A stretch of DNA of 64,000 nucleotides from Sphagnum magellanicum (GCA_021904315.1 CM038919.1:20687666-20751665), one strand, 5' to 3'; positions 27,076-38,700 are shown, counted from the stretch's first letter. Notes: generated from the letters alone by a model not told the origin. Numbers and translations are program-made.

Positions 27076-27798
27076 ATGGCCATTACCTTCAAGGATTTTG
27101 CCACTGAGGAAGGATTACAGCAGCTGGATGAGTTCGTGAGCAGTCGCGTCTTTATCTCTGGACATCAAGGCTCCCTGGACGACCTTGCAGTTTTTGGCGC
27201 TCTCTCCACTGCTCCGGGCACCGATTTTCCTCATGCCTCTAGCTGGTATTCTAAGGTGAGCCACTCTCTGGGGTCTAGGTTTCCTGGTGAAGGTGTTGGT
27301 GTGCACATTGGCGTTGGTGGCTCTGCAGTGGCCGGTCCAGAAGTGCCGGAAGTTGCTCAGCTCCTCCCCGTTACTGCTGCTGAGGAGAAGGAGAAGGAGA
27401 AAGAGGAGGAGGATGATGATGATGATGACCTAGATCTGTTTGGAGAGGAGACAGAGGAGGAGAAGGCAGCCGCCGCTCAGCGAGAGGCGGCCAAGAAGGC
27501 GTCTGGGAAGAAAGCCGTTGTAGGGAAATCTTCCGTGTTGATGGACGTGAAACCCTGGGACGATGAGACGGACATGAAGAAGCTGGAGGAGCATGTGCGC
27601 GGAATTCAAATGGACGGTCTGTTTTGGGGAGCGTCCAAGCTTGTGCCTGTCGGCTATGGCATCAAGAAGCTTCAAATCATGATGACCATTGAAGATGACA
27701 AGGTTTCGCCTGATAACTTGATCGAGGATTATCTCTCAGTTGAACCTGCCAGTGACTACATCCAGAGTTGTGACATCGTTGCATTCAACAAGATATAA
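27076..27798 (+). CDS. EF1B: Translation elongation factor 1B, beta/delta-type guanine-exchange subunit
   Basis: The 240-residue protein catalyses GDP-GTP exchange on eEF1A in the cytosol. The start at 27076 opens [14 protein letters not shown]; the frame is open upstream but lacks an ATG start there. Residues 1-60 form the N-terminal part with [14 protein letters not shown]. Residues 102-129 are an acidic hinge leading to [12 protein letters not shown], a family hallmark. Residues 153-240 are the exchange domain: [14 protein letters not shown], then [20 protein letters not shown] and the terminal DIVAFNKI. Length fits plant eEF1B subunits (about 225-235) with a slightly longer middle. There is no intron, whereas known seed-plant homologues have several, so it may be a retrocopy or a lineage that lost introns. 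No lesion is seen and constraint looks strong, so it is probably functional. Confidence 0.93.
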   Translation: MAITFKDFATEEGLQQLDEFVSSRVFISGHQGSLDDLAVFGALSTAPGTDFPHASSWYSKVSHSLGSRFPGEGVGVHIGVGGSAVAGPEVPEVAQLLPVTAAEEKEKEKEEEDDDDDDLDLFGEETEEEKAAAAQREAAKKASGKKAVVGKSSVLMDVKPWDDETDMKKLEEHVRGIQMDGLFWGASKLVPVGYGIKKLQIMMTIEDDKVSPDNLIEDYLSVEPASDYIQSCDIVAFNKI

Positions 27799-28788
27799 CG
27801 ATGCAATCGAGTCTTGTGTTTTTGCAGCAGGTTTTAGGGTTTGGAAAGCTCTTCTTCAAAGTGAGCTCTAGCCTCAGGAATCCAGAGGAATGACCAAACT
27901 GCCTTCAATTTTTATTCTGAGTGTTCATATATACAGGCTACAGTGAACAGGACTTGAACCACATTTTTGTCACAGTCACAGTCATGGGAGCATACCACTG
28001 CTCTTTGTGATTTTCAAAGAAGTTGATGGTCAGACACTTTGAGAGGGGCTTTCTGGGAATGTTATTACTTCACTCTTTGTTATGTTGCCTTTGAATTTGT
28101 TTATTGAGCTCTGACTTATAGTCTTGCTGGTCTGCTGCCTGGTGGAGAAGGCACTCATGCAAGCATTTGAATGTTGGGATTCTATTCTAGAGGTGGACCT
28201 AATCTGCTGTATCAAGAATGTTAGGATTATGTTCTAGAGGTGGATGTAACTAGTGATCATAACCACCTGTGCAGATATTTTAGGTCTTAAGTTTTGCTGA
28301 CATGGGAAATTGGGGTTCATGAGTTGGCAGACCATGGACAAGACTATGTGGTTCAGTTTCCAGAGGATTAGGGCTGAGATCATTTTCCTTTGCTTTCAAT
28401 TTTGGTTGGTGCTGGCTACGGCTGTTTTCAATTTGGTTCATGAGAGCTGTAGTATTTGAAGACCACCTCATATGCCCTGTGGTTGTGCTTTAGAATGTTG
28501 AGGGACATTGGTGTGGGGAACTGGGTCCACATGTATGAGGAATAGGGTGATTTTCTCTTATCTTCAAGCCCTGATTTAGATCATTAGTATGAAATGCAGC
28601 AGCAGGCATCTTGTGAATCAGCAGAAAACCATGAATGTGCACAATACAAATGCATCTCTATTTTATTGACTGCAAAAGTCACTTTAAATTCACAAATGGG
28701 AGGGGACATAAGACAAGATATAGGCAAAGTTGAATTGCACAGACAAAAACCAGAATCTCAGCAATAGATAGAATTGTCCATGATATTT
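27799..28788. other. 3' flank of eEF1B
   Basis: Presumably contains the 3' untranslated region. No AATAAA signal or poly(A) tract stands out after the stop, so a retrocopy tail is not visible. No other gene. Confidence 0.4.
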
Positions 28789-30120
28789 CACAATCACAAG
28801 CAATCTTAAGGTTGTTTCACAAGTGCTCCACAATCACAAGCAATCTGAAGTTAGTTCACAAGAGCTTCAAAGTTGCAGAGGCTTCAGATTTGATCTCTTG
28901 GCTGGATTTCTTATTAGACAATTTGTTTCTTTGTTTTGGTCAGGGTGTTTATAGACAATGCATTGGTATCCCCATGGGTACAAATTGTGCGGTCTATTTG
29001 GCTAATTTCTATCTCTTCACCTATGAGTTTGATTTCATTAAGCGTCTCTTGAGAGTAACACTTGTCCTGTTGTGCTTCGTAGCTTGTCCTTGGTTCGTAG
29101 GGTTGTGGATGATCTTTTTGTTCCTAATTTACCAGATTTTGAGAACTTCATGTACCTTAACCAAGACTCTTTTGGTAGCGGCATATACCCAAAAACCTCT
29201 TGCAAGTTGACTTGTACATCTAAAGGCTTCTCTTGTAATTTCTTGGATCTAACTGTGAGCCAGAGTCCTCAAGGTTTATCCTGTGACATTTTTGACAAAC
29301 GCTCTCAACCAGAGTATGCAGGTATTGAAATGATTAGAATGCCTCATGTTCATTCCAATATCTCAATGACTGCGAAGCTAGGGGTTATCAATAGTCAATT
29401 TTACAGATTCGACTTTGTAGTTGTGAGAAGTTTTTTGTCTTCCAGATGGTCAGTCTTATTGTCTTTCTGAAGGCAAAAGGCTACCCTTTTAAAGTTCTTC
29501 TTAAGAGAACTAGAGGGTTGGTTCTTAAAGAAAAATTCCTGTTTGGAATATCCGCTTTTGGCATTTTCAGAATGATTTTGCTTCGGGTCATGTAAGTGGG
29601 GAGCTTCCTGTAAGCCCACTTGTTCTTAGTCCTTCCCTGTTCTTTTCCCTTTCTGTCTTTCTTTGTTTCTTTGTCTAGTCTTTGTTGTGGGGTCTGTTGC
29701 TAGCCAGTAGTATGGCTGAGTCTTCCCGTTGCTTCCGGAATTGCAGCAGAAACTCAGTTCGCAGGATGGTGCTTGTCACTGGCCTTTACCCACTGTAGGG
29801 AGCTGATGAAGTCAGTGGGGAAGCTGTGATAGTTAAGTCACTGTCATACACACTGCTGTTGAACAGGTGTGAGACTGGCACTTTTGTTCATACCACTAAT
29901 GTGTTTTTTGTTTTTTGTTTTGTTTTTTGTCTCCCCTTGTTTGGTTCTTTCTGTGACTTCCTGAGGAAGTGTTAGCCTTGCTGTTTCTTCTTCATCGTGA
30001 GAACGGAGATTTCTCTATTCTTATGAAAGATATTAGTTCACAAGAGCTTCACAATTACAATCAATCTGAAGTTAGTTTCACAAGTACTTTGCAAACACAA
30101 GCATGCAATCTGAAGGTTCA
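28789..30120. repeat. Tandem array of a 40-bp unit, split by the Penelope-like insertion
   Basis: Units beginning CACAATCACAAGCAATCT lie at 28789 and 28829. The pattern resumes at 30050 with CACAATTACAATCAATCTG and continues to about 30120. Removing 28870-30032 plus one 19-bp repeat restores an unbroken array of about four units. Confidence 0.75.
28870..30032 (+). mobile_element. 5'-truncated Penelope-like element with reverse transcriptase remnant
   Basis: A 1,163-bp insertion flanked by a perfect 19-bp direct repeat (28851-28869 and 30033-30051; TTAGTTCACAAGAGCTTCA). It encodes reverse-transcriptase motifs in three frames: YRQCIGIPMGTNCAVYLANF about 28955-29015, then the active-site region RRVVDDLF after a shift near 29070, then CNFLDLTVSQ, CDIFDKRSQPEYAG and HVHSNISM, and after another shift near 29405 a thumb-like LKAKGYPFKVLLK. 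The IPMGTNCA motif and the order of blocks fit Penelope-like elements rather than LTR or LINE reverse transcriptases. The palm's first aspartate region and any GIY-YIG endonuclease are absent. Truncation at the upstream end fits target-primed insertion. Dead copy. Confidence 0.75.
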
Positions 30121-30619
30121 AAGGCGTTTTATAAACACGACCAAGAAGCAATCCAGCAAGAAGAGCAAGAGAGAAGAAGCTCACATGTTCAAAAAATTTA
30201 GAGACTGAATTCTGTTTCCATATCTACACAATCAGAAGCAACAAAATGTTTTTTAAGTTCATCTACCTCTCTTTCCCTCTCTGTGTCTCTCACTCTCTCT
30301 CTTCGTCTCTCTCGGAGAGCATGGCAACAAATTCCTCTTGATCTGAAACAAGTGCTGCGTATTTCTTTCCGGTTGTTGTGCATGGCCTGTTGGTCACTGC
30401 AGAGATGTTGGAAGGAAGTTTTTGCAACTGGCAACTGCAGAAGATAATGTGGTAAGAAGTTTGTGAGAGTTTTTGAAGCTTGTGGTGAGCTCCTGCCGCT
30501 TCTTGGACGAAGGGGAAAAAATGTAGAGATGGTGAGGAGGGTGTGAATCGATAGATAGGCCTGAAGAGATTTTGATGAGTATGAGGAAAGAAAGAAAGAT
30601 CTGCAGAAAGATCTGCAGG
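30052..30619. other. 3' flank of the coiled-coil gene
   Basis: The part next to 30620 should hold the minus-strand gene's 3' untranslated region. A CT-rich tract (CTCTCTCACTCTCTCTCTTC type) lies at about 30268-30315. No other gene. Confidence 0.4.
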
Positions 30620-31966
30620 CTACCATTTGAAGGAGCCACCGAAGTGCCGGAGTGGGTTTTGGAGTCTTTTCACCTTCATGAGAGCTTCTTCGTGTTGTGC
30701 TTCCGTCTCCGCAAGTCGAATGCTCATGACGAAGAAGCGATCACGAATGTCCTGCAGCTCCGAGTCTTGTTTCTTGAGCTGCAATTTGAGCTGCACCACT
30801 TGGTCGTCATGGGTAACTGCCGCTTGCACATTCTCTTGCTCCGCGAAGGCGGTATGGAGCTGCGATTTGTACAGATTGTTCACTTCTACAGCCTCTGCCA
30901 ATTCGGTTTCCAACGAGACTATCCTCTCTAGCAGCATCTTGCAGCAGCAGCTCCCTCCTCCCACCACCGCCTCGGCGCCCGTCTCGGAGTTCTGATCCGG
31001 CAAGAGTCTCCTCGTGTCCAGCTGCAATTGCTCGTTGAGCTCTTGCAGATGCTGAACCTCTTTCTGTAACATGTCCTTGGTGCTCAGCTGGAATTGAAGC
31101 TCTCTCTCTCGCTGTGCCAACAGTGTGTTTTGCTTCTGGAGTCGAGTAAGCTCCATCTGCAGTTGTTCCATTCCTGAGTTCTCGCCGCCGGCTAGAAGCT
31201 GCTCGTTTGCAAGCTCTAAGCACTCGATTTTGTCGAGTAGATTGTTCTCCATCTCCTGAAATTCCTGCTTCATGGCCTCCACCTCCATAGCTTTCGCCTT
31301 CAAAGCTGCCTCCAGGAACTTGTTCTTCTCCCGCATGTCCACCAGTTCCTGCAACCCGCAGGAGGAGCTGGAAAGACTAGCAGCTGGGGATATGGGTCCG
31401 ACAAAGCTCGGCGACCTGGTGACCAGAATAGAGCCACTGTTGTTGCAGCAGCTGTGCAGGCGCATCATCCTTCCAGCTCCAGCTTGTCTCTCACGACCCA
31501 GCAGCTTGTCACCGACTTCCGGAAGCTCTGATTTCTTTTCTCCGCTGCCTGCAAGAGGTGGCTTCTTGGCCGAAGAACACATGAGCGCATCCTTGCAGAT
31601 ATCGAGCGCCTCAACTGCAACGCTAGTCATCTTCAAGCTCGCCGTCTGCTGATCTTCTTCTTCCTCCTCTTCTTCTTGCTCGGGAATTCGTCTATGCTTC
31701 TGCCAAGTAACACGCTTGATTTCAGACACCGGATCGACTCCATCTACTGGCAGCTCCTCCGCAGCACCACGATGCTCATGATCAGCCTCTAGATCAACAG
31801 GCTTCTCCTCCTCCGGAAACTCATAGATATCTGCAGAATCTCTGATCTTCTCCAAGCTCTCGACTTCCTTTAATGTTCCAGGTACTCCGCCGAGCTTTTC
31901 AGGGAACGGCTCGAAACCCGCCGATGCAGCAGCAGCAGCAGGTGGGCGCTCCTCCAAAGTCCCCAT
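30620..31966 (-). CDS. Single-exon coiled-coil protein, 448 residues
   Basis: The ATG at 31966 (MGTLEERP) opens a 448-codon frame without intron, ending TAG at 30620. Residues 1-200 are low-complexity: alanine run, acidic patches, a glutamate run at about 97-105, and a Ser/Cys-rich stretch. From about 205 to 435 there is a long heptad-rich coiled coil (LQELVDMREKNKFLEAALKA onward) with Gln/Leu/Glu-rich repeats. The C-terminal block (about 405-440, with DIRDRFFVMSIRLAETEAQ) resembles the end of plant myosin-heavy-chain-like coiled-coil proteins, but the NT-C2 domain of that family is not present. The last residues are PLRHFGGSFKW. Expected to be a scaffold or cytoskeleton-linked protein; the function is not known. 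No lesion. The leader is CT-rich, as in expressed plant genes. Confidence 0.72.
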   Translation of the reverse strand: MGTLEERPPAAAAASAGFEPFPEKLGGVPGTLKEVESLEKIRDSADIYEFPEEEKPVDLEADHEHRGAAEELPVDGVDPVSEIKRVTWQKHRRIPEQEEEEEEEDQQTASLKMTSVAVEALDICKDALMCSSAKKPPLAGSGEKKSELPEVGDKLLGRERQAGAGRMMRLHSCCNNSGSILVTRSPSFVGPISPAASLSSSSCGLQELVDMREKNKFLEAALKAKAMEVEAMKQEFQEMENNLLDKIECLELANEQLLAGGENSGMEQLQMELTRLQKQNTLLAQRERELQFQLSTKDMLQKEVQHLQELNEQLQLDTRRLLPDQNSETGAEAVVGGGSCCCKMLLERIVSLETELAEAVEVNNLYKSQLHTAFAEQENVQAAVTHDDQVVQLKLQLKKQDSELQDIRDRFFVMSIRLAETEAQHEEALMKVKRLQNPLRHFGGSFKW

Positions 31967-32700
31967 TGCCGCTACTGGCAAAGAGATCAGCTCTTGCGGC
32001 TTCTTCTGAGCTTGCTACAAAACGTTAGAGACTTTCCTCACCGCATCGACATGGGAAAGACAGAAATAAATAAAGAAACCAAAATGCCGCCGTAAAGAAG
32101 TAGACAGACCCACAGCAGCAGCCTGCAGCACAAGGAGAAACAAAAAGCTGAATGATGTTCACAAAAAACTGCACGAGCTTCTTCTTCTTTACTCAACTCC
32201 CAAGAAAATCCGTGATCAGTTGTTCCTCAACTATCTGAAATCATTCCGAAAGTTCCCCTCTACCAACCGCCGTAGAAGCTCAGATCGTTCAACGACCACA
32301 AGTACCGACTGACATTATCTGCAATGCAACAACCACCGCGGGGAGCGAGAGCAGGAGGTGGAGATTCAAAGCCAGGAAATCCATGACGCGCAATTGCGGC
32401 CGGATGCTTGGAGAAAACCAGCAATTCCGACATTAGATTGGAAAGCGCGCGAGAATGTAGAAAGAGAGAGAGAAGGGAAGAGACAAGAGAAGAAGCGCGC
32501 GCGAGAGAGAAAGAGGTTTGATCGCTTGCTTGCTTGCGCCGAGGCGCGATAGTTTCGCAGTGGAGCGTGGTCGAGCCCCGGCGCAACGGCGCGGCAAAAT
32601 GACATTCACGCCGAGGCAGCTCCCGGGCTCCGGCATTCCAGCGACGGCTCGTGACGCGCCCGTCCACACCCACCCCCTCTCTTTAGGGCTAGTTATTAAT
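31967..32700 (-). promoter_or_regulatory. GC-rich 5' region of the coiled-coil gene
   Basis: This is the most CpG-rich non-coding stretch in the window. On the minus strand a CT-rich tract (GA-rich as written, 32457-32520) suggests a pyrimidine patch near the start of transcription. TTTTGTAG before CAAGCTC at about 32018 could be the acceptor of a leader intron. The exact start site is not determined. Confidence 0.45.
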
Positions 32701-32809
32701 TCCTCGTTTTAACCGCCGGATCTAAAGGGATATCGTTACATGATTTTCTTCCCTCTAGGACTCGGAAGTCCCTAACTTTTGGATCATTCCATTGGTGTCT
32801 AATTTTTTA

Positions 32810-33044
32810 CCAGTGTTGGGCGGTTCTTAGAATGAGGGGCAGATATTCTCCGGATATAAATTTGGGTATATATCCCCTTACGCATGGGTTTTCAAAATTC
32901 TCAAACAACCGGTTTTTGTATAAAAATCATGATTCTCCAAATTTTTAAGTCAAAGAACCCAAACAGGCGGTTCTTTGATTTTGAAAGTATTTGAAGAACC
33001 AAAACCAGAGGTTCTTTAAAAATCAAAGAACCGCCCAATACTGG
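32810..33044. mobile_element. MITE-like element, 235 bp
   Basis: Ends are imperfect inverted repeats: CCAGTGTTGGGCGGTTCTTA at the left and its counterpart TAAAAATCAAAGAACCGCCC then AATACTGG at the right. Internally GGTTCTTTGATTTT and its complement recur. No coding capacity and no clear target duplication. A related end (TTTTAAGAACAGCCCAACAC) occurs at 34573-34600. Confidence 0.55.
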
Positions 33045-34030
33045 TTTCAACCAGTCGAATTTTTTATAAAAATAAATAAATTCGTTTTTAAAATTTTGAG
33101 TCCATGGAACTTACCAAAGAAGCTTCTTATATTTATTGCTGGAATGCTGAAATGTTATTAATTATTAATTTTTATTGCAAAAGTGAATTTTTAAAAAAAA
33201 AACTCAAGTGCAAAACTGAAAAAAGATACTACAGTGTTAGTATAGAAAGGCTATGTACACAACCGACTCTCTTTGTAAATTCAGGGTGTATTTTGACAGA
33301 TCTCCCCCAAGAGAAAAACCCTAAAGAGGTGTTATGTTGTGGGTGGCCGGAGAGCCTCCTATTGTTATACACCATTGCCCAAGTTCAGTTTCCACATTGA
33401 CAAAACAAATAAATTTTTTTTTCAAAAAATGAATTCAGTTTTAATTTTGAAATTATATATCTTTCCATCATCTATTATTATAATATTGTGATATGAGCAG
33501 TGAAATTATTTAGAGTGTGGCCTATGATAATTAAGTTATGACGATTTCCAACATGTCAACTTCATATTTTCACAAAATTTCTTTTCACTATTTAGAGGAT
33601 TATTTAATGACAAATTTGACCTTAGGATGATAAGGTATTTTCTCACATTCCATTCCCATGGAGTAAAGAGAAAGAGAAACCCTAAACTTAATATTAAACA
33701 ATCACCCATTTAAAATTGGGTGCCACCTAAGATGCCACCTAGATTTTCACTTAACACTGACTTAACATTCGGTGTGAATGCACCTTTTTGAAAGGTGTGT
33801 AAAAAGAAATATGTGAGATTCTTAGAATGGAAGCCTTGGTTTGTTTGGAGAATTTGTAGTAAACTGACACTTTGAGTGTTGTAATAGCCCCCCCTACCCA
33901 CCCCCATCATGGGCTGGTAGTAGATAGCCTAATTGTGAAGAGAAACAAATATGGCCAAAGAGATTCTTCAAATTTATGTTGGTGTCATGTTTTTGTTTCC
34001 AATAGTTGCCATGAAACTAGTACTTAAATG
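33045..34030. other. Non-coding stretch
   Basis: AT-rich DNA; short frames only. Nothing recognised. Confidence 0.4.
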
Positions 34031-34072
34031 TTCCATGTCTTTTGCATGTGGTCTTATGCAAAAGACATGGAA
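34031..34072. repeat. Perfect 17-bp inverted repeat, 8-nt loop
   Basis: Arms 34031-34047 and 34056-34072 are exact complements (TTCCATGTCTTTTGCAT), with the loop GTGGTCTT. Confidence 0.8.
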
Positions 34073-35560
34073 AGTGCAAAGACATTTAATAAGAATTTGG
34101 AGCTTCTATAATAACATGCTTCTCTCATTTGACTGAGGGGTCCACAAATCTTCAGGATTTCTTTATAATATATTTATGTTTTTTTATTTTTATTTTTATT
34201 TTTTAACTATTTCAACCACCTCCTAAGATCAACAGACAGGGCTCTAGCACATTTATTGTGCAATTTTCTCGAAGGTTTGCTTGGGTTTTATTGTTTCCTC
34301 TAGGTATCATCAAGTTCAAGAAGGAACCTTCAGTTCAACTTTCCCCCTTCAAACACCCTCACAGAACTGGCAGTTTTCATTTGGCTATTTGACCCATGCT
34401 TAGGTTTTTGAGAACCATGGTTATATACCTCCAAGTTGGTTCTTTGACTTTTCCAGAACTGCACTTTTATTTATTTATTTATTTATTTATTTAATGGAAT
34501 ATATATAGGTTTTTATTTTTAAAAATTGGAGAACCATGGTTATATATCCTTGAACAACTGGTTAATTGATACCAGTTTTAAGAACAGCCCAACACTGCTG
34601 TTTATATACTGTTTACCATGATACAAGTGTGGATGTAATTCACCCAAGGTTAGTTTTTCCACAACTTTGGATGAATGATTTTACCAGGGAACTTTACTCC
34701 ATGTTAAGTGACCAGTTGAGTGGGTTAGTTATTATGGTTATGGGCTAGGTTATATGAACTATTTATGTGTGAGTTGAAGACACAACTACTTACAAGGTGG
34801 CCACTCAATCCTCATTTAATGTGATCCAACTGGTTTTTTTTCCTTTATTAGGGTTTGACATTTCCACAAATTTCCTTGTGCATTATTTGAAAGGAAAAGA
34901 GTTCACATTGATGAAGTACCTAAAACTCTATTTATTCTGTTTGATTTCTTGGGTGTGTGGGGGCTGTGGCCATGATTTCTTGCATTGGTCAGACCTCATG
35001 GCCATTGAATGAAAACTTTGATTTCAAGGGATGGCCCATGGAGAGTTCTTGTCCAATGGTGTGCTGCCTTTTAAAATTTGAAGTTCTCTAAGGCTTCAAT
35101 GATTTCTATTCCAACAATTTTTTTGCAATTTTGTGACCTGAAAAATGTCATTTCAACTCAGCATCTTTTTCAATTTTGGGGGGTCATGTGCCAAAAGAAT
35201 TCCAGTGTGACTCATACAGAGGGTTTTTTGTGAAAAAAATGCACCAAAGTTATCAGAATTTTTTTTCTAAATCATCTTACCTAGACAATAGGTTCTAGCA
35301 AGTCACCAAAATATATCAGGAATGTTTTTAAAAATCTACTTTCCTCCCTGAACTTATAGCCATGGCTAATTTCTCTTGTGGATGATCAGCAATGTTGCAA
35401 CTCACCACAACCCTGTTTCACCCCATATAAAGGTTTTTTTTTAAAAACTTGTACAACTTGCCAAATTTTGAAAGGAAAAAAAATTGGGATATTTCATTAA
35501 GAGCTTCCAGTAGGTAGAAGGATGCTTTCTTTTTTAACTTCCATATCTTGTTTATAGCCA
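34073..35560. other. Non-coding stretch with MITE-like end and repeat-family segment
   Basis: A (TTTA)n microsatellite lies at about 34470-34496. Two copies of GAGAACCATGGTTATATA occur near 34410 and 34530. 35150-35400 resembles the arms of the 44.5-kb inverted-repeat element. No gene. Confidence 0.4.
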
Positions 35561-35760
35561 AATTTGGCTAAATCATCTTTTGAATGATCACCACTTGGAC
35601 TGCATCACCAAATTTGGCTAAATCTTCTTTTGGATAATCACCACTTGGACTACATCACAAAATTTGGCTAAATCTTCTTTTAGATAATCATCACTTGGAC
35701 TACATCACAAAATTTGGCTACATCTTCTTTTGGCTAATCACCACTTGTACTAAATCACAT
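35561..35760. repeat. Tandem repeat, four units of exactly 50 bp
   Basis: AATTTGGCTA recurs at 35561, 35611, 35661 and 35711, each followed by a CTTCTTTTGGATAATCACC-like stretch and CACTTGGACTACATCAC. Units differ by a few bases. The core belongs to the AGCCAAATTTGGCT repeat family. Confidence 0.85.
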
Positions 35761-38700
35761 GTAGTGTTTGTTTTATTGGTGAAATTTTGCCAAAAAGTGA
35801 TGTTCAGAATCAAATTTTCAAAAAAAAAAAAGTGGGGGAGGGAAGCGACTTTGGAGGTTTTTAGTTGCCAGAAGTGAGAAGGAAAAAAGAACAAAATTCA
35901 CCATATTCATATATTCAGCTTTCATTGTGGAGCTAAAACATATAGAAAGATTATTTTAAAATTTTACTTTATGTCTGATTTATAGCCATTTTTGGCTAAA
36001 TCTTCCAAGGGATGAACACCACTTTTCCACATCTTCCACACATCTTTAAGAGTGATACATGTCACCTATTATAACCAAACACTCAAATGTTGACAAATGA
36101 ATGTTACCTACCCATCACCAAAATGGATGAAGCACAAAAAAAAAACCCAAACATAGTCCTATGTTTTAAAACATTCACATTTGTATGTGCAACAAAGATT
36201 TAAACTAGGGAGGCGCTTAGGAATTCATGGTCATGGGTGTTTCAAGGTTCCACGAAACTTAAACCCTTGAACACACATGGGTGCCATCTCAAGTCTATGA
36301 CCATGGTGGGTTGTATTCTTGTGGAACCAATGTTCTATTTAGTTCCAAGGGGGACACTAAGTGTTAAAACTTTGCACTACCCATCTCAAACAACCTATTG
36401 TTTAAGGTATTATGTGGGGGGAAAAAAAAATCTTAAAAAATCTTATTACTACTTTTTTTTTTTTTTTACTATGCACATATTTAAGTTGCCCTAATTTTGT
36501 GTTTGTATCAAAATTTTATACCCTATATTTAAATTAATATTTTTAGTTTCAATGTTTGAAGTTGTGAGAAATGATGAGGATGCAAGTTGCAATTGAATAT
36601 CATAAGATCATGTGATTGGACTATTATTTTTTCAATATATCTTATGTATTTAATGCATTTTTTAACTAAGTAATTGCGAGGTGGAAGAACAAAACATTTT
36701 GTCAAGTGTAAGTTTTTTCAAAATTATTCAGTTATCAATGGTGTGAAGGGATTTTTCATTTCATGTTCCTCCATGTTGGGTTACTAGTTCATTTATCAAT
36801 ATTTGTTCATTTATTAACCTATTAATTGAACCTACAATTTATAATGCCTATATACACACACACACACAAAAGATTAATGCACACCTTATATTAGTTACAT
36901 CTTTTTTTTAATAAAAATAATTATATTATAAAATTAAATGTATAATATTTTTGAACCTACAACCAATATATGGGACCTTTTCTTTTATTTTTTTATTTTT
37001 TATATTAAGAAAAAGTGTGCAATTGTGATGCATCCCCAAAGATTTGCCACAAAGTATTAAAGAAATTTTTTTAATACAATTTGTAGTGCATGTAGTGGTT
37101 TTTCGTTTCCACCATTTGACCCCCCTTACTTTGGAGGGTAGCATCTGACTCAAATCTTCACTTTTTTCAACGATTCAAGTTTCTGTGGGTGCGCAAATAG
37201 TAGGGCTACAATTCTTCTTTGGGCATGAAATTCAAAGGAGCACTCTCCAGAAATTTGCAGACTTCTGAGACACTATGTGTTCGGTGACCGGCCTCGCTAC
37301 CCTAATGCTCAAAAGGAAACTCCCACACATTGTCTATTGACCTATGTCCAAAGTTGTTCTTGTTTGGGAACTTTTTTGTAGGGTTTGGAGCAAGTGGGGA
37401 AAACCTCAAATTGCCAATCTCTTTTGGTCTTTTGCTCTCTTGGGTGAGATTGTTATCAAGACTAAAGATGATGAACCCTTCATGCATTAACAACCCCCAT
37501 CTTGGTAGTCTCACTCTTTGGACATTTTATGCAATTTTGTCTTGTATTTTCTTTGGATTGAAAGGTGTCAACACCATTTTGATGATTAGTGCTTTAATCA
37601 CAAAAAATTTAAATAGGCTTGGACCAACATGGTGGAAGTGGGGATGGCCACTTGGAGAGCCATCAACATTCATAAGATTCCTAAGGACATTAACAATCAT
37701 GCTAACATTGACCTTAAATTCAGATATTAGTGGTGCCATTTTGGAATTTTGGGGGTTAATGAGCCCACTATTAGGTCGTGCTTGCTACCCCATGTGTATT
37801 TCCTTGACTATGTTTATTGCTAATGTGGTTTTCCCCACCTTCCCTTCTAAGGTTTTTATCCATGACTAACTTACACAACCACTTTATCTTTGTTTGTAGA
37901 GAATGTTTATGTGGGCAATGTGTGTGGGTGATGTGTATGGGCTATGAAAATTTGTGATTTTAAAGATTTTTTGACATCACTAACAATGGTGAAGACTATT
38001 GCAAGTCTAGATTTTATTTATGAATAAAAAATCCATTAAATTATTGGTCTTATTCGTGGGAAGAATTCATAATGATAGCTCAAGGCTATGAAATCTGAGC
38101 CTGGGGAAGTGGAAATGCGATTTTTTGAAAATTGGAATCATGAAAAAAATCATCTCAAGGTTTTTTTTCTCAATTTGGAGAAATCCAAAGGTGTTCATTA
38201 GTGCCCAATAATAGAAAAGAAAAAACCTCTTTCAAAAATTTAATAATTAATTTTTTGCAACCAAATTACTACCATCCTCATGAACTTTTGTAACTTCAAG
38301 ATCATCACTAACATCTTTTGCTTCTACCAATCCAAGACCGCCTCTTTTATCTCATATTCAACTTCGACCAAAATCAAGACAAGGTTCGTAAGGTTCAAGA
38401 GGGTGGCAACAACTTTGTTCTTGTCAATTTCTCAATTAGTCTCACATGTTCACAAGAAGGTGGGATGTAGGAAATGAAGATGGGGTTGACCTTTGAAAAT
38501 ATGCTTCTTCCACAAAATCCCCCTAGTCATCAAAACACAATTTTGTATTGAACCTTAAAAAGATTGTAAAGAATAAAGTTGAGAAACAAAAACAAGTTGC
38601 AAAATACACCAACTTTGCTAACTCCATGCATAGTAGAATGTCATGCATGCAAACAAGTTCTTAATGTTAGGAACAATAGACTTTCCAAATGTTGCATCAT

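Noticed and set aside
29795-29850. Possible hammerhead ribozyme core (CTGATGA) in the 3' part of the Penelope-like element
   Set aside because: CTGATGA lies inside the loop of a CCCACTG/CAGTGGG hairpin, and no GAAA with flanking stems follows at the right place; it reads GAAG.
30627-31652. Several plus-strand frames over 30.6-31.7 kb
   Set aside because: Antisense of the coiled-coil gene, whose minus-strand frame is longer and has coherent heptads.
32260-32673. 137-codon minus-strand frame upstream of the coiled-coil gene
   Set aside because: Composition follows the GC-rich and CT-rich leader; no domain, and it overlaps the likely promoter and leader.
37330-37869. 179-codon plus-strand open frame
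   Set aside because: Hydrophobic, low-charge, no domain, in T-rich DNA where long chance frames are expected.
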